A stretch of 64,000 nucleotides of DNA from Collinsella aerofaciens ATCC 25986 (GTDB taxonomy: Bacteria; Actinomycetota; Coriobacteriia; Coriobacteriales; Coriobacteriaceae), in assembly GCF_010509075.1 (NCBI RefSeq), contig NZ_CP048433.1:930001-994000 (forward strand), read 5' to 3'. Each line of letters starts with the position of its first letter. Within the stretch, counting starts at the first letter, position 1. A model generated the notes under the pieces. That model saw only the letters and a program-made list of their open reading frames with translations, was not told the DNA's origin and made no database searches. Position numbers and translations under genes: made by a program. Shown piece after piece: positions 44,881 through 54,140 of this stretch.

Positions 44881-47352
44881 ATGACCGAACACCACGCCAT
44901 CAGCCGTCGAGCATTCACGTTGGGCTTAGGACTCGCAGCATTGTCGCCATTTGTAAGCCTGCCCGAAACCGCGGGATTGGGCCTTCCCATGCGCGCGGCA
45001 TTTGCAGAAGACACGCCCACATCGGCGGCCACCCTCGACAAGTTCGTCATTCGCCTTCGCCCCGCGGGCTATTTTCGCACCGCGAGCGTCAACGAAGACG
45101 GCAACGTCATCGGCAACGTCTGCCACCTGTTTAATGACGGCACGTCCAACAAGCTCATCCTCGAGCACGTGGCGACCGATACAGATAATACAAATTGGTA
45201 TGCCATTCGCACCTTGCTCAATTTCGAGGAGCACAAGAAGACGGGCTACAGCATTTGGTCGGTCGACGGCGACTCGGACAAAGATGGAAAGGTTATCCAC
45301 GTATGGAGTGGCGAGCATGACGGCAAGGCCAGCCGCTCTTTTGCGTTCGCCCGCCAGCAAAACGGAACCTACATCATCCGAGACCGCACAAACGAGAAAA
45401 AAGACATTAATTACCTGGCCATAGAAAAGGACGGCAAAGACCAAGACAACAACAAGATCTGCCACAAGAGGAAGAGCATTCCGTGGGAGCTCGAGCTTGT
45501 CGGCTACAGCATGGACAAGACCAATGCCACAGTTAGCAGCATCGACTGAACCACGTATAGCAGCTACGTCGACGGACCATGTTGGATGAGCCACGTCGAT
45601 GGCAGCAAGTACCTCGACGAGCTGAGCATCCCGGGAACTCACGATTCGGGCACCTGCAGCGTCGACAACGACACCGAGCCCCAAACCTCGCTTGCAAAGT
45701 GCCAGCAGGATTACATCCCCACGCAGCTGCTCGAAGGCATTCGCTATTTTGATATCCGACTTGGAAAGAACGACGATAAAGGCGACCCCGGCATCGACCA
45801 TGGAATATGCTACCTGCTCAAAAAAGACGGGGGCTATATGCAGCTCTCCAATGTCATCGGTTACTTCAAAACATTTTTGAACGAACACCCGTCAGAAGCG
45901 CTCATCATGCTTGTGTCACGAGGCAACGACGAGGCTACCGACGAAAGTGTTACGACGGCTTTTGCCAATGTTATGGGCAATAACTCCGATCTGTTCTATA
46001 CGTCGAGCCATGTCCCCACACTGAACGAGGTGCGCGGAAAGATCGTCCTGCTGCGTCGATTTAGGCTCGCCGGCGACAGCGTAGACGGCCACACGTGGGG
46101 CCTCGACCTCACCGAATGGGATGACAAGATCAAGGCGCATTCCGGAAAGTCCATGTGCCTCGTGAAATACGAGCAAGGCTTTGAGGCTGCGGGCAATACG
46201 GGCGACAAAGAGCCCTATAGCACAGCGGTATATGCCCAAGACCATTACGACTGCACGGGATCCAGTAAGATCGACTGGGTCGATATGGCCCTGAAGGCAG
46301 CGTCCGAGTTCGAGCGCAGCACCGTAGATATCACTGCCGCGGACGGGACAACGGTGCAGGCAACGGAGCGCTGCTGGTTTATCAACTACACGAGCTGCAC
46401 GCAAAACAACCCTTTTACCGCAGCGCGAGTGGTCAACGAGCACCTGTACAAGAGCTCGTATATAAACAATACCGGAGTTGAGGGCACAAAAGAGAACTGC
46501 CGTAAGCACATTGGCATCATTGCGTCCGACTTTGTTGACGCGGCACTGGCACGGAGCATCTACCAGCGCAATTACGATACGGAGCACAAGCAGGCAACTT
46601 CGTGCTACCTCCCAGCCCGCATGCGCATGACATATGGCGACTCGTTGAGCGATGCCTCACTCCAGGATGGAAAGACCGTTGGCGAGGGTCATTTCCGCCT
46701 TGTCGACAGCAGTAACGTACTCAACGTGGCGGCTTCGGGCCATACGTTTGCCATCGAATACGTTGATGTCGATGCCTTGGGCAACGAGACCGTTACGGGG
46801 CTGCAGGGTTCCGTGCCCATCGATATCGACCCGCGCGCGCTGACGCCCCATTTTGAGGGGCTTGAAGGCCTTAAGGCCGGCGAAGACGTGCGCGCCAAGA
46901 TTGCGGCATCACTCGAGGGCAAGCTCGAAACCGATGCCTGCACGGCCCAGCTCGAGTTTGTGCACGACGCGAACGGCGCTCCGGGAACGGCGATGGCCGA
47001 GGGCGAGGCATTTGCCGCGGGGACGTATTGGGTGCGTGCGAAAGGCCTGTTGGGCGACGCGGCGAAAAACTACACGCTTGCCACCGACGGAGCCGCAAGC
47101 TTTACTGTGACGACTTCGGGCAACGCGGGCGCTACGGACACCGGCGACGGCAACGGCAACGGCACCAACGCAGGCGGCGCCGACAAGAACGACAAGGGCA
47201 ACAAGCGCAAGGGCTCAGGCGAAAAGCTTGCCGGCACAGGCGACAACTCTGGCATTGCCGCCGGGCTCGCCGCTGCCGCCGTGGCGACGACGGTCGCCGG
47301 CGCAGCAATGCTTGCCAGCGACCGCGAAAACAACGAAGGCGCTAGCGAATAG
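44881..47352 (+). pseudogene. surface PI-specific phospholipase C-like protein, broken by one in-frame TGA
   Basis: Two open segments in the same frame (44881-45546 and 45550-47352) are separated only by TGA at 45547-45549. The full product would be 823 residues: a Tat-like signal (SRRAFTLGLGLAAL), a ricin-type beta-trefoil (LRPAGYFRTASVNEDGNV), a PI-PLC X domain (ELSIPGTHDSGT, YFDIRLGKNDDKGDPGIDHG with both catalytic His), an Ig-like/MBG domain, and a C-terminal LAGTGD sorting signal with a hydrophobic stretch and charged tail. The stop sits where Trp (TGG) would fit, in SSID-stop-TTYSSYVD. An ATG at 45586 could start a PLC part without a signal peptide, but no good ribosome site is seen. 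Confidence 0.8.
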
Positions 47353-47384
47353 GCAAGCCGGTTTTCAGACGCATCGGCTCAATC

Positions 47385-47418
47385 AGGGGCGCGGAATACC
47401 GTTCTGTGCCCCTATTTT
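47385..47418 (+). terminator. intrinsic terminator of the PI-PLC gene
   Basis: The stem AGGGGCGCGGAA / TTCTGTGCCCCT is followed by ATTTTTG. Confidence 0.75.
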
Positions 47419-47521
47419 TGACATGAAGGGGTAGCGCATAAAGGACGCCTCGCAGGTTGAACGACCAGCCACCGTGCCGCCAGATGCGCGGGCGTAAGTC
47501 TGGCCCGAACGCCGCCATGGG

Positions 47522-47791
47522 CTACATCACCATGTTCAGCGCGTTCACAAATTCCTGGGCCTGGGAGCGGCTGCTCAGGCTAAAGACACAGGCAGTCAAC
47601 AGCCTGTTACGTAGAAAAACACTGCGGCCCTTGATCCTGTTGACCCCCGTGATGTCCTTAAGGTAGACAATCTCGGTGTGCTTGCCGCCGAAAGTGCCCT
47701 TCTTGAGCACCTCGATGCGGTTAGGGTAGATCTTGACGTCTTTAAACCCGCCCGAACCCTTGTCCTGAAACAGCAAGGTGTTGTTGTCCAT
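47522..47791 (-). CDS. small PH-like domain protein
   Basis: The 89-residue protein is all-beta with a final helix: NTLLFQDKGSGGFKDVKIYP, IEVLKKGTFGGKHTEIVYLKD, ITGVNRIKGRSVF, then QAQEFVNALNMVM. This layout matches bacterial PH (bPH) domains. The ATG at 47791 is chosen for the GGGAG 8 nt before it. Function unknown. Confidence 0.6.
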   Translation of the reverse strand: MDNNTLLFQDKGSGGFKDVKIYPNRIEVLKKGTFGGKHTEIVYLKDITGVNRIKGRSVFLRNRLLTACVFSLSSRSQAQEFVNALNMVM

Positions 47792-47959
47792 GCGTGTCAC
47801 TCCCATGGGGTTCGCTAAAACTGCCTCTATTGCCACATTTTAGTCACTTCGGGAATCCTGCACGAAGGCGCTAGGCGACATTGAAATTCGAGTCCGCGCG
47901 AGGCTTTAAACTAAATGCAATAAAGATGCATTCCACAAGAGGAAAGTGGGGCGACAGTG

Positions 47960-49009
47960 ATGGGCGAACTGGTAAACCGTGGAGAATCGGCAATCGTGCC
48001 AGAAGTTTTTTACAAGCAGGTTTCCTCGATTCTCAACGCCGCTCGCGACAAGGCCTATACCGCCGTTAACTTTGCGATGGTTGAGGCGTATTGGGAGATC
48101 GGCAAGAGCATTGTTGATGAGCAGGGCGGAGAGGAGCGCGCCAAGTATGGAGAGGCGCTGCTCAAGGCCCTCGCAATCAGACTTACCAAGGATTTTGGTA
48201 AAGGTTTTGAAGCAAGAGAGCTGCGTAAAATGCGTCAGTTCTATCTTGCATTTCCAATTCGGGACTCACTGCGTCCCGAATTGAGTTGGACACATTATCG
48301 CAGGTTAATACGCATTCCTGACCCCGAAGCTCGCACCTGGTACATGAACGAATGCGCCGATTCTCGCTGGAGCACGCGTCAGCTCGAGCGCCAGATCAAC
48401 ACCATGTTCCGCGAGCGCCTGCTTGCCAGCAAGGACAAGGAGGCCGTCACCCAGGAAATCCAAGAGAGCGCCCCGGCTCGTCGCCCCGAGGATATCATCC
48501 GCGATCCATATGTACTGGAGTTTTTAGGTTTCTCGGACGATACTGCGTTTCGCGAGAGCGATCTAGAGCAGGCGCTCATCACACATCTTCAGAAGTTCCT
48601 GCTGGAGCTTGGCCGTGGCTTCGCTTTCGAGGCGCGCCAAAAGCGTATCACCTTTGATGGGCGCCATTTCTATATTGACCTTGTGTTTTACAACTATCTG
48701 ATGCGCTGCTTCGTGCTTATCGACCTTAAGACGGACGATCTTACGCACCAGGACTTGGGCCAGATGCAAATGTATGTGAACTACTACACGCGCGAGCTCA
48801 TGAACGAAGGCGACAATCCGCCCATAGGCATCGTGCTCTGCGCGGACAAAAGCGATTCGATTGTCGAGTACACGCTGCCCGAAGACAACGACCAAGTGTT
48901 TGCCGCCAAATACCTGCCGTATCTTCCAAGTAAGGAAGAGCTGGCGCGCGAGCTGAGTGCCGAGTACCGCGCCATCAACGAAGCGACTAATGGCGAAGCA
49001 CAAGGATAG
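47960..49009 (+). CDS. YhcG/DUF1016-family PD-(D/E)XK nuclease
   Basis: The 349-residue protein has an N-terminal helical DUF1016 part (YTAVNFAMVEAYWEIGKSI, ELRKMRQFYLAFP, LSWTHYRRL) and a C-terminal nuclease core with FYIDLVFYN and FVLIDLKTDDL, the D...(x)LK signature, followed by GQMQMYVNYY. Family members are linked to mobile or defence functions. The ATG at 47960 is chosen over an adjacent GTG. An ADP-ribosylglycohydrolase gene follows after 63 nt. Confidence 0.88.
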   Translation: MGELVNRGESAIVPEVFYKQVSSILNAARDKAYTAVNFAMVEAYWEIGKSIVDEQGGEERAKYGEALLKALAIRLTKDFGKGFEARELRKMRQFYLAFPIRDSLRPELSWTHYRRLIRIPDPEARTWYMNECADSRWSTRQLERQINTMFRERLLASKDKEAVTQEIQESAPARRPEDIIRDPYVLEFLGFSDDTAFRESDLEQALITHLQKFLLELGRGFAFEARQKRITFDGRHFYIDLVFYNYLMRCFVLIDLKTDDLTHQDLGQMQMYVNYYTRELMNEGDNPPIGIVLCADKSDSIVEYTLPEDNDQVFAAKYLPYLPSKEELARELSAEYRAINEATNGEAQG

Positions 49010-49072
49010 CAATACGTTGCGACCGACACCACCGATGGCGCTCCACATCACCCGGGATAAGAGGAGCTTTCC

Positions 49073-49861
49073 ATGACAGACAGACCGAAAACAACACTGC
49101 GCGACTGCATCTATGGGCTCGCCGTCGGCGACGCACTGGGCGTTCCTTACGAGTTCAGGCCCCGCGGCACGTTTGAATGCGCGGACATGATTGGCTACGG
49201 CACGCATGGGCAGCCCGCCGGCACCTGGAGCGACGACACATCCATGACGCTTGCCACCTGTGACTCGATTAGGGAGCTCGGGCACATCGAAACCGCGGAC
49301 ATGCGCGACAAGTTCGTCGGTTGGATTACCCGTGGCGAGTATACGATCGACGGCGTTTTCGATTACGGCGGCACGACCGCCCGCGCCTTGCACACCGGCA
49401 AAGGTGGCTCCGGCGAGCGCGACAACGGTAACGGTTCGCTCATGCGCATCGCGCCCCTGGCGTTCACCGATGCGACAGACGAAGAGGTCAGCAAGGTCTC
49501 CGCGATCACGCACGCTCACAGAACATCGACCGACGCATGCGTCATATTTGTCGAGCTGATGAGAGACGTGTTGAACGGCGTGCTCCCCTCATGGGTGCTC
49601 CAGCTGAAAGACGTGCCCGAGCGTGGAATCAGGTCTGGCGGCTTCGTGCGCGACACGCTTAAGGCAGCCGCCTGGTGCTTTGTCAACACTAACAGCTACG
49701 AAGATTGCGTGCTTGCCGCCGTCAACCTGGGCGACGACACCGACACCACCGCAGCCGTCGCAGGCGCGCTCGCGGGCACGGCGTACGGTATCGACGCAAT
49801 TCCGCAGGAGTGGATCGACACCCTGCGCGGCAAAGAGCTGATAGAACGGTGTTTGTTTTAG
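49073..49861 (+). CDS. ADP-ribosylglycohydrolase (DraG/ARH family)
   Basis: The 262-residue enzyme removes ADP-ribose from protein or nucleic acid substrates. It has the N-terminal GLAVGDALGVPYEF, the metal-site WSDDTSMTLA, GNGSLMRIAPLA, and the second metal motif NLGDDTDTTAAVAGALAGTAYG. Both metal sites look complete. AAGAGGAG precedes the ATG. No ADP-ribosyltransferase is in the window. Confidence 0.9.
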   Translation: MTDRPKTTLRDCIYGLAVGDALGVPYEFRPRGTFECADMIGYGTHGQPAGTWSDDTSMTLATCDSIRELGHIETADMRDKFVGWITRGEYTIDGVFDYGGTTARALHTGKGGSGERDNGNGSLMRIAPLAFTDATDEEVSKVSAITHAHRTSTDACVIFVELMRDVLNGVLPSWVLQLKDVPERGIRSGGFVRDTLKAAAWCFVNTNSYEDCVLAAVNLGDDTDTTAAVAGALAGTAYGIDAIPQEWIDTLRGKELIERCLF

Positions 49862-50017
49862 GACACGCCTTCAACAAAGACAACGTCAGTCAACGCAAAT
49901 GATTAAGGGACCGCATAAATGATGACAACAGAATGCGCCATCATGGGTCCGTTCGTCACAGAGCAAAGTACCGTGGGGCCATACACCGTGTTGGTATTCG
50001 AATCCCCGCTGCCGCAG

Positions 50018-50043
50018 AAAAGGGCCGGTTGCCCCGGCCCTTT
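50018..50043. terminator. hairpin, probable terminator
   Basis: AAAGGGCCGG/CCGGCCCTTT with a short loop lies in the 356-bp gap 49862-50217, which otherwise shows no convincing gene. It can work in either direction. Confidence 0.6.
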
Positions 50044-50123
50044 AGACATTAACACCTGCGTTGCCCGAGCTTCCAAAGTTGACCGACTGAGGAGCGGGTT
50101 CCGCGGCACACCTTGATTTTGCC

Positions 50124-50156
50124 CGGTGGGGCGGCTCTTTTGCAGCCGTCCCACCG
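50124..50156. terminator. hairpin, probable terminator
   Basis: CGGTGGGGCGGCT/AGCCGTCCCACCG with loop CTTTTGC, followed by TTTATTTA. It lies between convergent genes. Confidence 0.55.
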
Positions 50157-50217
50157 TTTATTTAGATCTACCACGACGGACAGCTCGCACTACTGCGCAC
50201 TGTCCCGTACCGTTCCC

Positions 50218-51555
50218 CTACTTCCCAAAGATCGCTGCAAGCAGCCCCTTGCGTTTGGGCTTCTCCTCTCGGTAGGAACCCTCGGCAGCTGCCGCCACCT
50301 GACGCGGTTGCTCGCCGCCTCCACGGCGCACGATCTGGTATAGGAAGGGCGATTTAACGTATTTGACCTCGATGGGCGTGGCGTGCACGGTGCTTTCGCT
50401 CGACAGCATCACGTTTGGATTGAGCGGTGCCACCACATGCGTCTCGCGTTTGTCGCTAAACACCACCGCGGCCGCGCGGCCCGTCTGGCCGTTCACGGCG
50501 ATGCGCACCTGCTCGCCATCGCGGCTGTCCGTCGCCGGACGATCGACAAAGTAGACCGGCACCATCACCAGGCCGTCCTTGTGCTTGCGGGCCTTGCGCG
50601 CCCAGGCGCGGATGTTCTTTTTATTGAGCCCCAGCACCGCCTCGGCATCGTTGCCGGCAATATCGAGCGCCAGCTTATCAATGACCACCTGGTCCTTGGT
50701 AGATGCATCGACGGAAACGACGCGGAAGTCGCCCTCCTGCATAGCGGGATCGAACGGCCCAACCTTGCCAAAGTCCCACGGCTCCAAAATGCCCATAAGA
50801 CGAACGTCCAGGTAGTTTGCCCGCGGATACGCCCAGTCGAGCACCTCGTAGTACACCAGGGTCTCCTTGCTCAGCCCTTTGCCCGGGAAGGACGCCATCA
50901 TGCGCAGGTCCGCCAACGCCATGGGGAAATAGAAGAGCATCATGTCGTTTTGGATCGCGTCTTCTACATCGTGCCCGGCAAAGGCATCGGGATACTGACG
51001 CACCAGCTGCAGCGCGTTGGCACGTGCCTGCTGCGGAGTGATCTCGCAGGGAATACCCTGCTCAGGCATATACTCCGCACCAACGCCCATGGTCAGGCGC
51101 TTGCTGAAGGTGCCGGGCTTGAGCAGGTCGGCAACGCCAATCTTATTGCCGCAGGACGGGCACTCAAACACGCGCTGAGTGGACTCGCCTTCAAAGGATG
51201 CGCCGCAGAAGGGGCACGGGATGCTCACATGCGTAGCCTCTTGGAACTCCTGCGCCGTGCCGCGGTCTTCCCACAGCAGATGCTCCAGAACCGACTGATT
51301 GCGCCAGTACGAATTAAAGAAATACCAGTCCGGGTCCTCCGGGCGCTCGAGCTGCGAGACGTGCGTGAGCTTGAGCAGCCCGTCAACCACCGTCAGCGGC
51401 GTATGACGGATACCCAGGACGCTCTTGGGCTCCCCCGCATCGGCCTGCCACGGAACGACCGTGCCGCAATAGGCGCACTCAAAGCTGCGTTTAGCCTGGT
51501 GTGAGTACATAGGGCCGCCGCAGTTTTGGCATTTAATGGCAAACATCTCGTCCAT
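50218..51555 (-). CDS. zinc-ribbon protein, unknown function
   Basis: The 445-residue cytoplasmic protein has two zinc ribbons: CQNCGG with CAYCG near residue 10-30, and CPFCGA with CPSCG near residue 115-140. A long domain of mixed alpha/beta pattern follows (FYFPMALADLRMMASFPGKG, DWAYPRANYLDVRLMGILEP), and a basic C-terminal tail (EEKPKRKGLLAAIFGK). The ATG at 51555 has AAAGGAGG upstream; the frame runs further without support. No family function is recognised; a TFIIB-type ribbon regulator or scaffold is possible. Confidence 0.72.
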   Translation of the reverse strand: MDEMFAIKCQNCGGPMYSHQAKRSFECAYCGTVVPWQADAGEPKSVLGIRHTPLTVVDGLLKLTHVSQLERPEDPDWYFFNSYWRNQSVLEHLLWEDRGTAQEFQEATHVSIPCPFCGASFEGESTQRVFECPSCGNKIGVADLLKPGTFSKRLTMGVGAEYMPEQGIPCEITPQQARANALQLVRQYPDAFAGHDVEDAIQNDMMLFYFPMALADLRMMASFPGKGLSKETLVYYEVLDWAYPRANYLDVRLMGILEPWDFGKVGPFDPAMQEGDFRVVSVDASTKDQVVIDKLALDIAGNDAEAVLGLNKKNIRAWARKARKHKDGLVMVPVYFVDRPATDSRDGEQVRIAVNGQTGRAAAVVFSDKRETHVVAPLNPNVMLSSESTVHATPIEVKYVKSPFLYQIVRRGGGEQPRQVAAAAEGSYREEKPKRKGLLAAIFGK

Positions 51556-51772
51556 GGATACGTCCTCCTTTGCACAGGGGCTGTCGACATTAAGTATGTC
51601 GGGCAGACAGGCACATGCCCATACCCATGTGGCCCAAAATGGAGCACCCGGTCGGACAAGAAGCCCCACTCGTTAGTGCCGGCAGACCATTGCTGCATTT
51701 TCTGAGCATCGGTACACGTTGCGTCTGTGCGAGCTACACTATCCCCTTAATAAGAATGCGAGGAGATACGCC

Positions 51773-52954
51773 ATGCTATTTGTAAATCGGCTGGTACATA
51801 CGCTTGTTCCCGGCAGCGAAAGCGAGCCGGTCGATACCTCCTGCCGCACCAACGCGGGTTTTGCCGCAAGCCTCATTTGCATCGGCCTCAACATCACGCT
51901 GTGCCTGGCCAAGGGCATCGCGGGTCTGCTCGCCGGCTCCGTCTCCCTCATCGCCGACGCTTTCAACAACCTCTCCGATGCCTCGAGCAACATTGTGAGC
52001 CTGCTCGGTTTCCGCCTTGCCAGCCGCCCGGCAGACGAAGGCCACCCCTATGGTCACGGCCGCTACGAGTACCTAGCCGGCCTGTTCGTCGCCGTCCTGG
52101 TTTGCGCCGTCGGCATCAACCTGATTCTCGAGTCGGTCACCAAGATCATCAAGCCCTCGCCCACCGCTTACACGTTTATTTCCCTTGCGGCACTGGCTAC
52201 GTCCATGCTCGTTAAGCTCTGGATGGCAGCGTTCAACCGCACGCTGGGCAACCGCATCGATTCCGAGACACTCATCGCCACGGCGCAGGACTCCAAAAAC
52301 GACGTCATCACCTCGGGCTCGGTCTTAGCGGCGGCGCTTATTTCGCAAGCGACAGGCTTTGACCTCGACGGCTGGGCAGGCCTGGGTGTGGGCATCTTCA
52401 TCTGCATCAGCGGCATGGGCCTAGTGCGCAACGCCATCAGCCCGTTGCTGGGGCAAGCGCCCGACCCCAAGCTCGTCCAGGCAATCCGCGACAAGATCAT
52501 GTCCTATCCGCAGGTCTTGGGCACACACGACCTGATGGTGCACGACTACGGCCCCGGTCGTCAGTTTGCCAGCGCCCACGTGGAGATGCCCGGCGAGGGC
52601 GACGCGTTTGAGCACCACGAGATCCTGGACACCATCGAGCACGACATCAAGCGCCAGATGGGCATTGGGATCACGCTGCACTGCGACCCCATCGCGACAA
52701 CCGGCGACGACCTGCGCGGCTGGGTCAAGCGCGGCGTCATGCAGATCGATCCCGCGCTCTCCATCCACGACCTGCACGAGCACGACGGGTTCGTTTCGTT
52801 TGACCTGGTGCGTCCCGACGGCTTTGACATATCCGACGAGGAGCTGCTGGAGCTCGTCACGCGCATCGTGCATGAGCGCCGGCCCGACGTCTCGTGCGTC
52901 GTCACGTTCGATTCGGGCTTTAGCTCGCCCGAGCGTCCGGCCGAGCAGCTGTAG
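51773..52954 (+). CDS. cation diffusion facilitator (CDF) transporter
   Basis: The 393-residue protein has six membrane helices and a C-terminal cytoplasmic domain. CDF signatures are LIADAFNNLSDASSN (metal-site Asp residues), HPYGHGRYEYLAGL, and AQDSKNDVITSGSVL in helix 5. It would export Zn, Fe or Mn in exchange for protons. Helix 2 has Asp where many Zn transporters have His, so a Mn/Fe preference is possible. The C-terminal domain is extended by about 90 residues. GAGGAG precedes the ATG. Confidence 0.88.
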   Translation: MLFVNRLVHTLVPGSESEPVDTSCRTNAGFAASLICIGLNITLCLAKGIAGLLAGSVSLIADAFNNLSDASSNIVSLLGFRLASRPADEGHPYGHGRYEYLAGLFVAVLVCAVGINLILESVTKIIKPSPTAYTFISLAALATSMLVKLWMAAFNRTLGNRIDSETLIATAQDSKNDVITSGSVLAAALISQATGFDLDGWAGLGVGIFICISGMGLVRNAISPLLGQAPDPKLVQAIRDKIMSYPQVLGTHDLMVHDYGPGRQFASAHVEMPGEGDAFEHHEILDTIEHDIKRQMGIGITLHCDPIATTGDDLRGWVKRGVMQIDPALSIHDLHEHDGFVSFDLVRPDGFDISDEELLELVTRIVHERRPDVSCVVTFDSGFSSPERPAEQL

Positions 52955-52972
52955 CCCCGCTCCGCTCGTCCG

Positions 52973-53959
52973 CTAGTTTCCCTGCGCGCCCGAGATGCCG
53001 TTTTGCAGGGCGTTCCAGGCATCCGTCGCCATGTCGCCCAAGTTCTGCGCGGTGTCGCCCAGGTTCTGGGCCGTATCGCCCAGCTCTTGCGCCTTGTCTC
53101 CCAACTCCTGTGCCTTGTTGCTCAAGTCCTCCAGCGTGTTGGAGCTCGAGCTGTCGGTACCGCTTTGTCCGTCGGACGAGTTGCCCAAGCCGTTCTTGTG
53201 CGTGAGCTGAATTTCAAGGTTGCCGCTGTCGTTATAGTAGGCAGAAGTAACGACCCAGTTGGCATCGACGACGGGCGTTGAGCCATCATCAGTCAGGACC
53301 ACGGCATTCGAAAGATCGGCCCCGCGCGACTTGAGGAGCTTTTTGGCGTTGGACCAGTACTGCCCCGGAATATCGCTCAGCTCTACTGAACCCGCTTGGG
53401 TGACCTCTGTCTGCTCGGCCGTCGTGCTGGTTGTAGCTCCTCGTTTGTTGAGCATGCCCGACACAACGGCGAACACAATCGAAAGGGCAAAGAAAATCGC
53501 CAGCACAATCAGGATCTTCTTGATCACGCTCGACGAACGCGATGGCTTCTTCTCCTCGTCCTCGTCATATTGCGGAATCGACTTGGGGTACTCGCGATAC
53601 GGCTCGCGCGACTCGTAGCGAGGCTGCGCCGTGCGAGGCATATACGTCGTCTGCTGAGGCTGCGGAATGGGATTCTGCGGCAGGTTGTCATAGGGATTCG
53701 GCGTCGAGGCAGCATAAGAATCCTGCGGCGCGTAATCAAACGGATCCGGAGCTGCGTTGCCATAGGGGCCTTGCGAAGATGCAGCGTAAGAATCCTGCGC
53801 CGTGTCGCCATAGCCCATAACCCGGGTGGGCTCGGCAGAAGGCTGCGTCGCGGCGGGGTCGGTATAACCGGGGTTGGGAACAACGCGGGTCGCATCGGCG
53901 CTATCGCCAGCCTGCGCGGAACCGTAGCCGCCCATCACGGTTGTCTTGTCCTGATCCAT
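52973..53959 (-). CDS. low-complexity single-pass membrane protein
   Basis: The 328-residue protein has a cytoplasmic Pro/Tyr/Gln-rich region (1-150) with recurring short threonine motifs (DKTTVM, DATRVV, EPTRVM) that resemble phospho-Thr sites bound by FHA domains. One membrane helix (ILIVLAIFFALSIVFAVVSGM) is followed by an extracellular part ending in 7-residue repeats (AQELGDK, AQELGDT, AQNLGDT, AQNLGDM). The repeat length predicts a coiled coil. No family recognised. GGAAAGGA precedes the ATG. Confidence 0.68.
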   Translation of the reverse strand: MDQDKTTVMGGYGSAQAGDSADATRVVPNPGYTDPAATQPSAEPTRVMGYGDTAQDSYAASSQGPYGNAAPDPFDYAPQDSYAASTPNPYDNLPQNPIPQPQQTTYMPRTAQPRYESREPYREYPKSIPQYDEDEEKKPSRSSSVIKKILIVLAIFFALSIVFAVVSGMLNKRGATTSTTAEQTEVTQAGSVELSDIPGQYWSNAKKLLKSRGADLSNAVVLTDDGSTPVVDANWVVTSAYYNDSGNLEIQLTHKNGLGNSSDGQSGTDSSSSNTLEDLSNKAQELGDKAQELGDTAQNLGDTAQNLGDMATDAWNALQNGISGAQGN

Positions 53960-54077
53960 GCAACGATTCCTTTCCGTCGCGCGTGAGCCTCAAGCTATCC
54001 ATGCATTCTACCCGCGCAAAAGCCTATGATGGGCAGAGTCCGTCGGTATCTACAAGACATGCGCGGGCCTAAGGATC

Positions 54078-54115
54078 AAAAAAGCCCCGCCGGGCCTTGG
54101 TTGGCGCGGCGGGGC
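54078..54115 (-). terminator. intrinsic terminator of fhs
   Basis: On the minus strand GCCCCGCC pairs with GGCGGGGC and is followed by TTTTTTGATCC. Confidence 0.85.
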
Positions 54116-54140
54116 GGGCAAGCGGCTATGAGCAGCAGAC

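Noticed and set aside
49919-50116. 65-codon open frame in the gap after the ADP-ribosylglycohydrolase
   Set aside because: It runs through a terminator-like hairpin, lacks a ribosome site and has no protein-like pattern.
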